64,000 bases of DNA from an uncultured Clostridia bacterium. GTDB lineage: Bacteria > Bacillota > Clostridia > Christensenellales > Aristaeellaceae. The notes under the pieces were generated by a model. The model was given only the letters and a program-made list of their open reading frames with translations. It did no database searches and had not been told where the DNA came from. The stretch's first letter is position 1. Each line of letters begins with the position of its first letter. Where the stretch lies: positions 62,001-126,000 of the forward strand of contig CAKTWP010000003.1 of the NCBI GenBank assembly GCA_934630705.1, read 5' to 3'. The position numbers and the translations under genes are program-made. Of this stretch, positions 16,851 to 25,011 are shown piece after piece.

Positions 16851-17609
16851 ATGGAAGGAAAATTTGTTAATCTGATGCCGGATAATCTGGCGACGGAGCA
16901 GCTTTGCTGCATCGTTCGCTTAAAGAAGGCCCATCCCGGGGTGGAAGCAAAGCGGGCATGGCTGGCGGAGCGGCTGCGGGAAGGACATGTTTTCCGCAAA
17001 CTGGCGGGCAATGAATGCGCATTTATCGAATATGCGCCTGTGGAAACGGCATGGGTGCCGGTCGAGGGAGACAATTTTCTGTATATTTACTGCCTGTGGG
17101 TGCAGGGTGCGCCCAAGGGCCATGGTTATGGACGGCAGCTGATGGAATACTGCCTGGCGGACGCTCGGGTCCAGGGAAAATCAGGCGTGTGCATGCTGGG
17201 AGCGGAGAGGCAGAAAAACTGGCTGTCCAATCAGCGGTTTGCAGAAAAGTTTGGCTTTGTGCCGGTGGATGAAACTGCCGATGGTTATCGCCTGCTGGCG
17301 CTGAGCTTCGATGGCTCAAAGCCGCGCTTTGCACCGCAAGCCAAAGCGCAGCGTATTGCGCAGCAAGAGCTCACGGTGTATTACGATGACCAGTGCCCCT
17401 TTATCTGCCAGCGCATCGAAAAGCTGCGTGATTACTGCGCCCAGGCGGGTATTCCGGTTCAGCTGGTGCATGTGTCGTCCCTGGCGCAGGCCAAGGCGCT
17501 GCCCTGCGTGTTTAATAATTGGGCAGTATTTTATCAGGGCCAATTTGTGACCGTGAATCAGTTGGACGGCCCGGCAATTCAAAAATTGATGGAAAAGCCG
17601 GCGAACTGA
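16851..17609 (+). CDS. GNAT acetyltransferase with C-terminal YoaP-like domain
   Basis: The protein has 252 residues. Residues 1-150 are a GNAT fold: IYCLWVQGAPKGHGYGRQLM contains the acetyl-CoA loop (xGxGxG type, here KGHGYG), then NWLSNQRFAEKFGFVPVD. After about residue 170 comes a thioredoxin-like segment (LTVYYDDQCPFICQRIEKL) ending in YQGQFVTVNQLDG, which matches the YoaP-like domain found fused to GNATs in Bacillota. The fold has one Cys at a position resembling a thioredoxin site plus a second Cys four residues on. The acetyl acceptor is unknown. It is a single gene with a strong own promoter and convergent to the GX3-repeat gene. Confidence 0.85.
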   Translation: MEGKFVNLMPDNLATEQLCCIVRLKKAHPGVEAKRAWLAERLREGHVFRKLAGNECAFIEYAPVETAWVPVEGDNFLYIYCLWVQGAPKGHGYGRQLMEYCLADARVQGKSGVCMLGAERQKNWLSNQRFAEKFGFVPVDETADGYRLLALSFDGSKPRFAPQAKAQRIAQQELTVYYDDQCPFICQRIEKLRDYCAQAGIPVQLVHVSSLAQAKALPCVFNNWAVFYQGQFVTVNQLDGPAIQKLMEKPAN

Positions 17610-17636
17610 TTCTGCGGTTCAGAGAAAATGCATATG

Positions 17637-17691
17637 AAAAGCGCCCGCGGGCACGGATGCGCTCCTGAGATGGAGTCGCCGTGTCCACGGG
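17637..17691 (-). terminator. hairpin at the end of the GX3-repeat gene
   Basis: Thirteen-base arms (17644-17656 and 17679-17691; 11 matches, the rest wobble-compatible) enclose a smaller CTCC/GGAG stem. On the minus strand it is followed by GCTTTT. It lies between two convergent genes and may end transcription from either side. Confidence 0.5.
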
Positions 17692-17711
17692 TGTTGCCTG
17701 CTTAAAAAGGA

Positions 17712-18119
17712 TTACTTCTTCGTGCCATCCGCCAGGCCCTTCTTGAGCCCGTCTTTCAAACCGGCCTTGAGCCCGGCCTTGAGGCCGTTCACGCCGCCGT
17801 TCTTGAGGCCCTCCTTTGCGCCATCCTTCAGCCCGGCCTTGAGGCCGTTCACGCCGCCGTTCTTGAGGCCCTCCTTTGCGCCGTCCTTCAGGCCATCCTT
17901 GAGCCCGTTCACACCGCCGTTCTTGAGGCCCTCCTTTGCGCCATCCTTCAGCCCGGCCTTGAGACCATCCACGTAGCCGTTAACCGCGCCATTCACCATC
18001 CCGTTTTTCAGCCCCTGGCTATAACCATTCTTGAGGCTTTCCGCAGAGGCCAGACCGATGCTGGACACCATCAGAGAAGCGGCCACCAGGCAGGTAAAGA
18101 TTTTCTTGTTGTTTTTCAT
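17712..18119 (-). CDS. exported protein built of 26 GX3 tetrads
   Basis: The protein has 135 residues. Residues 1-27 are a signal peptide (MKNNKKIFTCLVAASLMVSS through ASA). From residue 32 to the end every fourth residue is Gly without one exception: 26 tetrads such as GLKD, GAKE, GLKN and GGVN. Within this, a 20-residue block of five tetrads (60 bases in the DNA) is repeated about three times. The GX3 pattern resembles the deca-GX3 motif of the eukaryotic Yae1/Lto1 proteins, but is longer and exported. A helix with Gly every four residues would show a slowly twisting glycine stripe, suited to close packing of helices. It follows the two-component genes on the same strand, and a strong inverted repeat covers its AAAGGAGG site. 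No function is known. Confidence 0.85.
   Translation of the reverse strand: MKNNKKIFTCLVAASLMVSSIGLASAESLKNGYSQGLKNGMVNGAVNGYVDGLKAGLKDGAKEGLKNGGVNGLKDGLKDGAKEGLKNGGVNGLKAGLKDGAKEGLKNGGVNGLKAGLKAGLKDGLKKGLADGTKK
17760..17960 (-). repeat. 60-base tandem repeat inside the GX3 gene
   Basis: About three copies of a 60-base unit encode GLK(A/D)GLKDGAKE followed by GLKNGGVN. The copies differ at few bases, so unequal crossover could readily change the copy number without a frameshift. Confidence 0.85.
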
Positions 18120-18122
18120 GTT

Positions 18123-18200
18123 AAGTTCCTCCTTTAGAATGCTTTTGTTTTTTACTGTTCCGTTTCCCTCGGAACAGTTTGTATTCTAAAGGATGAACCT
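18123..18200 (-). promoter_or_regulatory. nested inverted repeat masking the ribosome binding site of the GX3 gene
   Basis: On the minus strand, the segment 18200-18183 can pair with 18140-18123 over 18 positions with one mismatch and one G-U wobble. The 3' arm contains the whole AAAGGAGGAAC ribosome binding site. Inside lies a second perfect nine-base hairpin (18178-18170 with 18162-18154, ACTGTTCCG type). A transcript reading through from the histidine kinase gene would therefore hide the start site. A possible promoter (TTTTCA, 16 bases, TAGAAT at 18210-18183) overlaps the 5' arm, so transcripts begun there would lack the arm and be free for translation. The pairing is seen directly; the control is inferred. 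Confidence 0.65.
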
Positions 18201-18240
18201 TAAATGAAAATTGAAACGCAGAATTTTTTCGTCACTTTTT

Positions 18241-19479
18241 TTATTCGCCCTGATTAGGGAGAATCGCGGTAAAAGCCGTGCCGGTTTGCGGATCACTTTC
18301 CACAAGGATTTCCCCGTGATGCAGCTCGGCGATGCTTTGAGCGATGGCCAGGCCAATGCCGCTGCCGCTTTCAGCCCGGGAGGTATCCGCCCGGTAAAAG
18401 CGATCAAAGATTTTCCGGCGTTCTTCCGGCGGAATGAAGCTGCCGGTATTATGAACGCGGATCAGCCGCTGCCGGCCGCGCGCTTCCAGAGAAAGGGTAA
18501 TCACGCCGCCCTCGTCCGCGTATTTCAGGGCATTGGACAGCAAAATGGATGCCAGCTGAACCAGCAGCGTTTCATTGCCCCTGCAGAATATGCCTTCCTG
18601 CACCTGCACATCCAGCCGCTTCCCTTTTTCAAAGGCCAGGCTTTCCATGGGAAGCGCCAGGCCAAGCAGGGCGGCCCCCAGATCGAAGCGGGCAAAGGAA
18701 GCGGATTGCCGCCCCGCATCCATCCGGGCAAGCAGCAGCAGATTCTGCACCAGATCGTTCATATGGCCGATTTCAGCGCGGATATAGCCGAAGTATTCGT
18801 TGCCGCCCAATTCCTGCTCCAGCACCTGGACATTGGCGGAGATGACGGCCAGCGGCGTTTTCAGCTCGTGGCTGGCGTCCCAGACGAACTGCTGCTGCTT
18901 GGCCACCGCTTCCTGAACGGGGCGAAGGGTACGCCGGATCAGCAGCACCGCCAGCAGCGACAGCAGCGCCCAGGCGATGCTCCCGGCAATCAGCGTGATG
19001 CGCAGAAGGGAGGCGGCATAGCCCTCCTCCGGGCTTACATCCATCGCCACGATCAGCGCGCCATATTTTCTTTCTTCCATCCGGAACGCCTGACTGCCCA
19101 CGCGGCCCTCGGTTTTCCCGGTGGCGGTGATGGTCTCCAGCAGCGTGGCAACGACGGCATCATCATACACGTCCGTGCTCTCTGTTTTCCATTCATGAAG
19201 CGTGCCGTCCTTGTTCAGGCGGATCACGCAATAATCCGTGATGCGGGACAGGGATGAAGCGCGAATGGCGGGGAGATTGCTGCGGGTGCGGCTTTGGGCC
19301 GTTTCTTCCAGATCCTCAGGCTTGCTGTTATTGCCCGCCAGAATAAACAGCGACTGGGAAATCTGGCTTTGCAGGGAAAGGGTATTGGCAATATTGATCA
19401 GCGCCACGGTGCAGGCAAAAATCAGCGTCAAAGCGCACAGGGCGGCCAGGGTGAGCTTTTGCCGCAGCTTGGCAATCAT
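18241..19479 (-). CDS. sensor histidine kinase, partner of the OmpR-type regulator
   Basis: The protein has 412 residues. Membrane segments at about 8-30 and 158-181 flank an extracytoplasmic sensor of about 125 residues. The phospho-acceptor His is H204 in WDASHELKTPLAVI. The ATPase domain shows the N box (LLSNALKYADEGG), the G1 box replaced by the usual DRFYRADTSR segment, and GSGIGLAIAQSI. It would autophosphorylate and pass phosphate to the 19476 regulator, whose gene overlaps by four bases (ATGA). The stimulus is unknown. The GX3-repeat gene follows downstream on the same strand and is a plausible target. Confidence 0.95.
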   Translation of the reverse strand: MIAKLRQKLTLAALCALTLIFACTVALINIANTLSLQSQISQSLFILAGNNSKPEDLEETAQSRTRSNLPAIRASSLSRITDYCVIRLNKDGTLHEWKTESTDVYDDAVVATLLETITATGKTEGRVGSQAFRMEERKYGALIVAMDVSPEEGYAASLLRITLIAGSIAWALLSLLAVLLIRRTLRPVQEAVAKQQQFVWDASHELKTPLAVISANVQVLEQELGGNEYFGYIRAEIGHMNDLVQNLLLLARMDAGRQSASFARFDLGAALLGLALPMESLAFEKGKRLDVQVQEGIFCRGNETLLVQLASILLSNALKYADEGGVITLSLEARGRQRLIRVHNTGSFIPPEERRKIFDRFYRADTSRAESGSGIGLAIAQSIAELHHGEILVESDPQTGTAFTAILPNQGE

Positions 19480-20156
19480 GGCTTTTCCTCCAGCGTATAT
19501 CCCAGGCCCCGGGAGGCCCGAATCTCAATATGCGCGCCGATGAAGTCGATTTTCCGGCGCAGGAAGGTGAGGTAAACCGAAAGGCTATTGTATTCCGCCT
19601 CATCCTCAAAGCCCCAAACCCGCTCCACGATGGTTTCCTTGGGCAGAAGCTGGCCGGGATTGCGCAGAAACAATTCCATCAGCAGGTACTCCTTGGCTAC
19701 CAGCTTGATGCGCTTTCCCGTGGATACGCAACATAGGGAAGCGTCTTGGGGGTTGAGGGACACATCGCCAAACGACAGCGCCTGAACCGGCGGCGCGTCC
19801 TTGCGGCGGGTGATGGCGTTCAGGCAGGCCGCCAGTTCGCTGCGCTCAAAGGGCTTGGGCAGATAATAATCAGCGCCCAGGTTCAGGCCCTGCACCCGAT
19901 CCAGCAGTTCCCCACGGGCGGTGAGCATCAGCACGGGCGTGGAAATCTTTTGGGCGCGCAGCGCGGACAGCACGGAAAAGCCATCCATTCCCGGCAGCAT
20001 CACATCCAGAATGATGGCGTCATAAATGCCCGTCAAGGCGCAATCCAGTCCATCCGGGCCGGTAAAGGCCGTGTCCACGGCAAAATGCTCCTGCTCCAGC
20101 AGCTTTTTGATGGCTGCGGACAGAGGCTTTTCGTCTTCGATCAACAGCAGGCGCAT
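19476..20156 (-). CDS. OmpR/PhoB-family response regulator
   Basis: The start at 20156 follows GAGAGGAAAAGC and gives 226 residues. The receiver domain has the acidic pair ED (7-8), the phospho-acceptor Asp 51 (IILDVMLPGMDG) and Lys in YYLPKPF. The C-terminal winged helix (about 125-226) includes LLPKETIVERVWGFEDEAEY and LRRKIDFIGAHIEIRASRGL, typical of OmpR-type DNA binding. It is co-translated with its kinase. It lies 64 bases after the alpha-galactosidase gene, with a terminator between, so it may be transcribed partly by read-through. Confidence 0.95.
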   Translation of the reverse strand: MRLLLIEDEKPLSAAIKKLLEQEHFAVDTAFTGPDGLDCALTGIYDAIILDVMLPGMDGFSVLSALRAQKISTPVLMLTARGELLDRVQGLNLGADYYLPKPFERSELAACLNAITRRKDAPPVQALSFGDVSLNPQDASLCCVSTGKRIKLVAKEYLLMELFLRNPGQLLPKETIVERVWGFEDEAEYNSLSVYLTFLRRKIDFIGAHIEIRASRGLGYTLEEKP

Positions 20157-20180
20157 GCTTTTCCTCTCCAAATCTTTTGC

Positions 20181-20213
20181 AAAAAACGGGATGACAGACC
20201 CGCTGCCATCCCG
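20181..20213 (-). terminator. terminator of the alpha-galactosidase-like gene
   Basis: On the minus strand CGGGATG (20213-20207) pairs with CATCCCG (20193-20187) and runs into six T residues (20186-20181). Confidence 0.85.
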
Positions 20214-20220
20214 CGAAGGC

Positions 20221-21831
20221 TCAAAGGCTCTTGCCGTCAAAAATTACCGGCACATCATCGCCAAACCAGTCATAAGCGATTTCCTGGCCGTTGAGCAGCC
20301 AGCGCTCGGGGCAGATATTCTCCATCCAGTCCAGCGGAATCAGGGTATCCCGCTGCAGGGCATTACGGGCAAAAGCCTGACGCAGCTCCTCGTTTTCCGC
20401 ATCGGAAAGCACACCCGGTTTGCAGGAAACGAACATGGGCGTGCCGCTCTTGGCCAGAATATCCAGCCATTGCCGGGTGAAATGCCAGGGAAACAGGCCG
20501 GTAATGCCCACGCAGTCCGCATCCACGGCGAAGAAGGCGTTATGCTGCATCATGCGGAAGGCTAGGGTGTTAACGCCCATGCGCCGGGTAATATCCCACA
20601 CCTTGCCGTTCACATCCGCGCCTGTGCGGCCCAGATGCACAAGCCCGGCGCACAGATGGGGGATGGTGGCGCAGCCAAGGAGGATGGTATTTTCCCCGGC
20701 GGCCTGCCGCACGGTGCGATAGAAGTTCTGGATGATTTCAGCGGAGGTCTTGGTGCGGTCAAAGAAATGCCAGCCGTCCGGGGCAACCACGTAGGGAACC
20801 TTGTACCCACGGCGGCCCAGAATATCCTGAGTGGAGCAATCAAACTTGATCAGTTCATAGCCCCAGGCGACGAAATTTTCCGTGGTGGCGCGAATGTAAT
20901 CCAACACCTCGGGCCGGGACGGATCCAGATAATTGGCGTCGTGGGCCATATGCCATGCTTCCGGCACCTGACAGACGTGGCCCTCGTCATAGATATACCG
21001 CACCCAGATGCCAGGACGCACATTCTGGGCCTTAATCTGCCGGGCCAGGCCGGCCATGTTCGGGAATGCGCCGTTGCCTCGGGTCCAGGGGCCGTTCTTG
21101 GGATTGGGAGACCAGCCATCGTCAATCACCATAAAGGGCCGGTTTTCATTGCCCTGGCACAGCCAGGCCACAATGCCCGTATCCCGGAGAATTTCCGCCT
21201 GAGAGCTGACGCCATAGGCGTAATACCAGTTGTTGGAGCCGTAAACAGGATGGGTCGTGGTCAGCGGATCCTGACACATGGCATGACAAAACTGCTGGCC
21301 TGCTTCAAAGGCAGTGCAGGCTTCATAGGTGCGGAAAATCACGGTGGCCGCATGGAGCGTCCGCCCCTGCAGCAGCACGCCGCTGCCGCCGTTGCGGATA
21401 TCCATCCACAGGGTCACCCCCGATGCGTCATATTGCCAGAAGCACAGCGCGCCGGGACGAACCTTCACGCCAAAACCATCGGTTTTGCGGCCTTCCCGCT
21501 GGCCGTAAGCATCCGTTCCGTTGGAGACCAGACAGAACCAGGGCATGCACCGCTCGGGCACGATGCCCCGCCATTCCAGATCGCCGCCGCCCCGCTCCCA
21601 AGCATCGCCGTAAATGCGCAGGGGTTCGCAGCGCTTTTCCCCAATGCCGAAATGCCAGCGCAGCCGCAGATAGGTCAGGGGCGTTTCATCCGCGCTGACG
21701 CGCACTTCCAGCCCCTCGGCGGTTTCCGTCAGGGTGTAGCGCACATCGTTAAAGCCGCCTTCTGCGCCGGTGAAGGCACGTTTTTCGGTTTCGGTATAGA
21801 GGGTTATCAGATCGGGAAGTCTCATATTCAT
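20221..21831 (-). CDS. GH36-like alpha-galactosidase
   Basis: The protein has 536 residues and no signal peptide, so it should act in the cytosol. A beta-rich N-terminal half leads into a TIM barrel: MVIDDGWSP (234-242), GYELIKFDCST with the expected nucleophile Asp 331, and GRTGADVNG with the expected acid/base Asp 406. This order matches clan GH-D (GH27/GH36) alpha-galactosidases. It is shorter than the classical 700-residue GH36 enzymes, so the exact sugar specificity is uncertain; alpha-galactoside or alpha-N-acetylgalactosaminide are both possible. It has its own promoter and lies next to a NahK-like kinase gene that may use the released sugar. Confidence 0.8.
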   Translation of the reverse strand: MNMRLPDLITLYTETEKRAFTGAEGGFNDVRYTLTETAEGLEVRVSADETPLTYLRLRWHFGIGEKRCEPLRIYGDAWERGGGDLEWRGIVPERCMPWFCLVSNGTDAYGQREGRKTDGFGVKVRPGALCFWQYDASGVTLWMDIRNGGSGVLLQGRTLHAATVIFRTYEACTAFEAGQQFCHAMCQDPLTTTHPVYGSNNWYYAYGVSSQAEILRDTGIVAWLCQGNENRPFMVIDDGWSPNPKNGPWTRGNGAFPNMAGLARQIKAQNVRPGIWVRYIYDEGHVCQVPEAWHMAHDANYLDPSRPEVLDYIRATTENFVAWGYELIKFDCSTQDILGRRGYKVPYVVAPDGWHFFDRTKTSAEIIQNFYRTVRQAAGENTILLGCATIPHLCAGLVHLGRTGADVNGKVWDITRRMGVNTLAFRMMQHNAFFAVDADCVGITGLFPWHFTRQWLDILAKSGTPMFVSCKPGVLSDAENEELRQAFARNALQRDTLIPLDWMENICPERWLLNGQEIAYDWFGDDVPVIFDGKSL

Positions 21832-21875
21832 TGCGGGGTCTTCCTTTCTCGCAGAAAATCGTATGCTATCAATTT

Positions 21876-21904
21876 ATTATAACGCACCCACAGCCGCTTT
21901 TCAA
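21876..21904 (-). promoter_or_regulatory. promoter of the alpha-galactosidase-like gene
   Basis: On the minus strand TTGAAA (21904-21899), a 17-base spacer and a perfect TATAAT (21881-21876) lie about 45 bases before the start codon. Confidence 0.8.
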
Positions 21905-21920
21905 TATGCGATCGGGACAG

Positions 21921-21954
21921 AAAAATAGCTGCTCCGGCCTCAAAGGGGAGCAGC
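21921..21954 (-). terminator. terminator of the NahK-like kinase gene
   Basis: On the minus strand GCTGCTCC (21954-21947) pairs with GGAGCAGC (21935-21928), followed by TATTTTT (to 21921). It separates the kinase gene from the alpha-galactosidase promoter. Confidence 0.8.
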
Positions 21955-21963
21955 CAGCGGAGA

Positions 21964-23022
21964 TTATTGCCGGGCCACGATGGCGGCCATATCGGCCCAT
22001 TTGCGTTCCATATCCGCCGCCAGCGCGAACTGGGTACGGGTGCGATCCAGATTGTGCTCCGGGCGATGAATGCGGAAGTAGGTGTCGCCGGAAAGATAAT
22101 CCGTCAGGAAACGAACGCCGCATTCCAGCGTCATCAGCTTGGCCCCCCAGGGCAGGGTTTCGATTTCCAGCGGCGTGAGCGCCTTTCCGCAGGCAGCCAG
22201 AAAGCCTTTGGTGAAAGCCTCAAAGCGGCTCAGGGACAGGCTGATTTTGCGCAGATCTTTTTCGTCCTCCGCGCCGGTGTTGGCGCCGAAACGGATGGAA
22301 TCGCCGAAATCATTGGCGGCAAGACCGGGCATCACCGTGTCCAGATCAATCACGCACAGGGCCTTGCGGGTGGCCTTATCCAGCAGCACATTGTTGAGCT
22401 TGGTATCGTTGTGGGTTACCCGCAGGGGCAGCTTGCCCGCCGCCAGCAGGTTCATCATATAGGCCGCATCCTGCTCATGGGCCAGCGCAAACGCGATTTC
22501 CGGCTGGCATTCCTTTGCCCGGCCCTTCACATCCGCCTGCAGCGCTGCATGAAACGCCTGATAGCGGCTGGGGGTGTCATGGAAGTGAGGGATGGTTTCA
22601 TGAAGTTTTTCCGCGGGAAAATCCGCCAGCATCTGCTGGAAATGGCCGAAGGCCACGGCACTTTCGTAAAAGTCCTGATCGGTTTCCGGCGCGTCCAGCC
22701 CCAGGCTGTCGGTTACGAAATCGTAGACCCGGTAATACCCGCCGTCCGCGCCACGCAGATAGGCCGCGCCCTCCTTCGTGGGGATCAGGTGCAGGCTGTG
22801 GCGGGGGTCCGGGTCTTGAGCGGAGAGGTGCGCGGTGACGGATTGAATGTTTTCCATCAGGCCCGCCACGTCCCGGAAAATGGATTCATTGATTTTCTGC
22901 AGGATATAGGCATGATCCGCATCAGTTTTCACCAGATAGGTGGCGTTGATATGGCCGCTGCCGTAGGGCACGCAGGAAACTGCGGCACCTTCCAGCTGAA
23001 ATGCATTGCAAATGGCGAGCAT
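21964..23022 (-). CDS. NahK-like sugar kinase of the aminoglycoside-phosphotransferase fold
   Basis: I take the ATG at 23022, preceded by AAGGAAGGATC, giving 352 residues. The protein has the APH fold with the catalytic loop THNDTKLNNVLLD and the metal site VIDLDTVMPG. The N-terminal GSGHINATYLVK and YILQKINESIFRDVAGLMENI are typical of the NahK branch, which phosphorylates N-acetylhexosamines at C1 in the first step of galacto-N-biose or lacto-N-biose use. I see no phosphorylase or epimerase gene beside it, so the specific substrate is inferred. It acts in the cytosol. It has its own promoter and is followed by a terminator, then by the alpha-galactosidase-like gene. Confidence 0.72.
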   Translation of the reverse strand: MLAICNAFQLEGAAVSCVPYGSGHINATYLVKTDADHAYILQKINESIFRDVAGLMENIQSVTAHLSAQDPDPRHSLHLIPTKEGAAYLRGADGGYYRVYDFVTDSLGLDAPETDQDFYESAVAFGHFQQMLADFPAEKLHETIPHFHDTPSRYQAFHAALQADVKGRAKECQPEIAFALAHEQDAAYMMNLLAAGKLPLRVTHNDTKLNNVLLDKATRKALCVIDLDTVMPGLAANDFGDSIRFGANTGAEDEKDLRKISLSLSRFEAFTKGFLAACGKALTPLEIETLPWGAKLMTLECGVRFLTDYLSGDTYFRIHRPEHNLDRTRTQFALAADMERKWADMAAIVARQ

Positions 23023-23062
23023 GGCTTGATCCTTCCTTTTCATAAACATTGTCATCCTTCAT

Positions 23063-23091
23063 AGAATAGCATTGTTTTGAGGATTTGTACA
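23063..23091 (-). promoter_or_regulatory. promoter of the NahK-like kinase gene
   Basis: On the minus strand TGTACA (23091-23086), a 17-base spacer and TATTCT (23068-23063) precede the kinase gene by about 40 bases. Confidence 0.5.
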
Positions 23092-23226
23092 GAGAAAAAA
23101 GCAAGAAAATGCAAAAATAATCGTTTTGCCATCGGATCGGCCCGCATGGCAAACAGAGATGGTTTTTCCCTATGACTGTTTTCCGTTCAACATCTTTTGC
23201 GGCGATTCCGGTGAAATGCAGGACTT

Positions 23227-25008
23227 TTACGCGGTGCCATAAGGAAAACGCTTTTTCATGATGCAGCAGCGATGAAATAACAATAGGACAGTTTGGCTTT
23301 CGGTTTGGAGCTGTACCATGTGGCGGAAGACGCCATCCGTCTGCATCAGCTGGGCAGGCGTGCCTTGCTCGGCGACCGTGCCGTTCTTCAGCACCACAAT
23401 CTTGTCCGCGCCGGAAACGGTACGCATCCGGTGGGCGATAATGAGAACGGTTTTATTCTTAATGAGGCGGGATAGTGCCTCCTGAATCGCCGTCTCGTTT
23501 TCCACATCCAGACTGGCGGTTGCTTCATCCAGCAGAATAATGGGCGCATCCTTCAAAAATGCACGGGCAATGGAGATGCGCTGCCGCTCACCGCCGGAAA
23601 GCTCGCAGCCGTTCTCGCCAATATTGGCATTCCAGCCATCAGGGAGCTTTTCGGCGAATGTGTCCACATTGGCCAGCTTCGCCGCCGCAATAACCTCCTC
23701 ATCCGTGGCGTCCTTGCGGCCGATGCGGATGTTCTCTAAAATGCTGTTGTTAAACAGCGTTACATCCTGAAACACGATGTCATAGAGGCTCATCAGCTTT
23801 TCCGGATCGATCTGCGATACGTCCATGCCGCCCACGGTAATTTTCCCCTGATCAATATCCCAGAACCGTGCCGCAAGACGGGAAACGGTGGTCTTGCCGC
23901 CGCCGGAGGGGCCCACCAGTGCTGTAACCTGTCCTTGCTTCGCCGTAAAAGACACATCCCGCAGCACCGTTTCGCCGCTTTGATAGGAAAAGCCCACATG
24001 ACTGAATACAATATCGCAGCCCTGATGGGTCAGCTTCTCGCTGCCGGTCTGCACGGGGCAATCCAGAATCTCATTCATCCGTTCGATGCTGGTGTTCGTG
24101 CCGATAATGGCGGCAAGATTCTGCAAAGAACCCTCCCGCGGGTCATATAGACGCGATGCGACCAAAAGAAACATGAAGAAGGTCAGTATGTCCAGCTCGC
24201 CCTGTACCAGCAATGCTGCGCCCGCCAGCGCAGTAGTGGCAATGCCAAGCCGCAGCACCAGGCCAGCGGATACCACAAAGACTGCTGTGCCCAGTTCGCT
24301 CTTGATGAGGCGGCTCTCCACAGCGCGAATCTTCGTTTCCAGTACGGCAAGATAGCTTTTTTCGGCATTATTGGCGCGTAGGTCAGGCATGGCCTCCATA
24401 CACTCCTGAATACCGTCTTCGCAGGCGATTTTGGCAGCCATTGCCTTGCGGGAGAGCTTTCTCTGTACGCCGGATGCCAACGCGACAATGGCAAACGCCA
24501 CCGGCAGCGGCCAAATGGCAGCTAACGCCATACGCCAGTTGAAAAGCAGCAGGGACACGGCGATGAACGTGGTGGAGAGGATGGCGCCGTACAGGGGCGC
24601 AACAAAATGAGATTGGCTCTGCTCCAGCACTGCGCAGTCGTTCATGATGGAGGAGGTCAGGTCGGCCAGGTCTTTTTTACCAAAGAAAGAAAGCGGAATC
24701 TTCCGCAACTTCTCCGCAAGGCTTACCCGGCGCACGCCGGATTCCACGTAGGTGACCAGGAATGTGTTGTCATACTCAAGCCGCGTGCAGAGCACAATGA
24801 ACAGCGCCGCCGCAATGCAGCCAACCACATAGAACGGAATCCTGCCCGTCGTCAGCGTGCCGTTCATCAGCTCGCCTACCAGTGAATACAGCAGGCCCAC
24901 CGGCAGCATGAAAGAGATATTTTGCAGCGCACAGCAAAGGACACCTTTGATTGTATCCAACGCGCCTTTACGGGAGAGCGCATAACGCTTTTGCAGGTGC
25001 TTTATCAT
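23227..25008 (-). CDS. ABC exporter half-transporter (ATPase fused to membrane domain)
   Basis: The protein has 593 residues. The N-terminal membrane domain (to about 310) has six segments, e.g. SFMLPVGLLYSLVGELM. The ATPase domain carries Walker A GPSGGGKTT, signature LSGGERQR, Walker B IILLDEATASLD and the His of IAHRMRTV, all intact. It belongs to the type IV exporter group (MsbA/MdlB-like) in which two half-transporters usually pair. Its partner gene directly upstream (three bases apart) is broken by a deletion, so this half must act as a homodimer, use another partner or be inactive. The C-terminus ends with about 15 residues (LLLFHRCCIMKKRFPYGTA) unlike the family and may be a recent change. 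A TetR-family gene heads the operon. Confidence 0.93.
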   Translation of the reverse strand: MIKHLQKRYALSRKGALDTIKGVLCCALQNISFMLPVGLLYSLVGELMNGTLTTGRIPFYVVGCIAAALFIVLCTRLEYDNTFLVTYVESGVRRVSLAEKLRKIPLSFFGKKDLADLTSSIMNDCAVLEQSQSHFVAPLYGAILSTTFIAVSLLLFNWRMALAAIWPLPVAFAIVALASGVQRKLSRKAMAAKIACEDGIQECMEAMPDLRANNAEKSYLAVLETKIRAVESRLIKSELGTAVFVVSAGLVLRLGIATTALAGAALLVQGELDILTFFMFLLVASRLYDPREGSLQNLAAIIGTNTSIERMNEILDCPVQTGSEKLTHQGCDIVFSHVGFSYQSGETVLRDVSFTAKQGQVTALVGPSGGGKTTVSRLAARFWDIDQGKITVGGMDVSQIDPEKLMSLYDIVFQDVTLFNNSILENIRIGRKDATDEEVIAAAKLANVDTFAEKLPDGWNANIGENGCELSGGERQRISIARAFLKDAPIILLDEATASLDVENETAIQEALSRLIKNKTVLIIAHRMRTVSGADKIVVLKNGTVAEQGTPAQLMQTDGVFRHMVQLQTESQTVLLLFHRCCIMKKRFPYGTA

Positions 25009-25011
25009 CGT

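Noticed and set aside
17760..17960. Regular 60-base repeats as a CRISPR array
   Set aside because: The units abut without unique spacers and lie in frame inside an open gene, so they are coding repeats.
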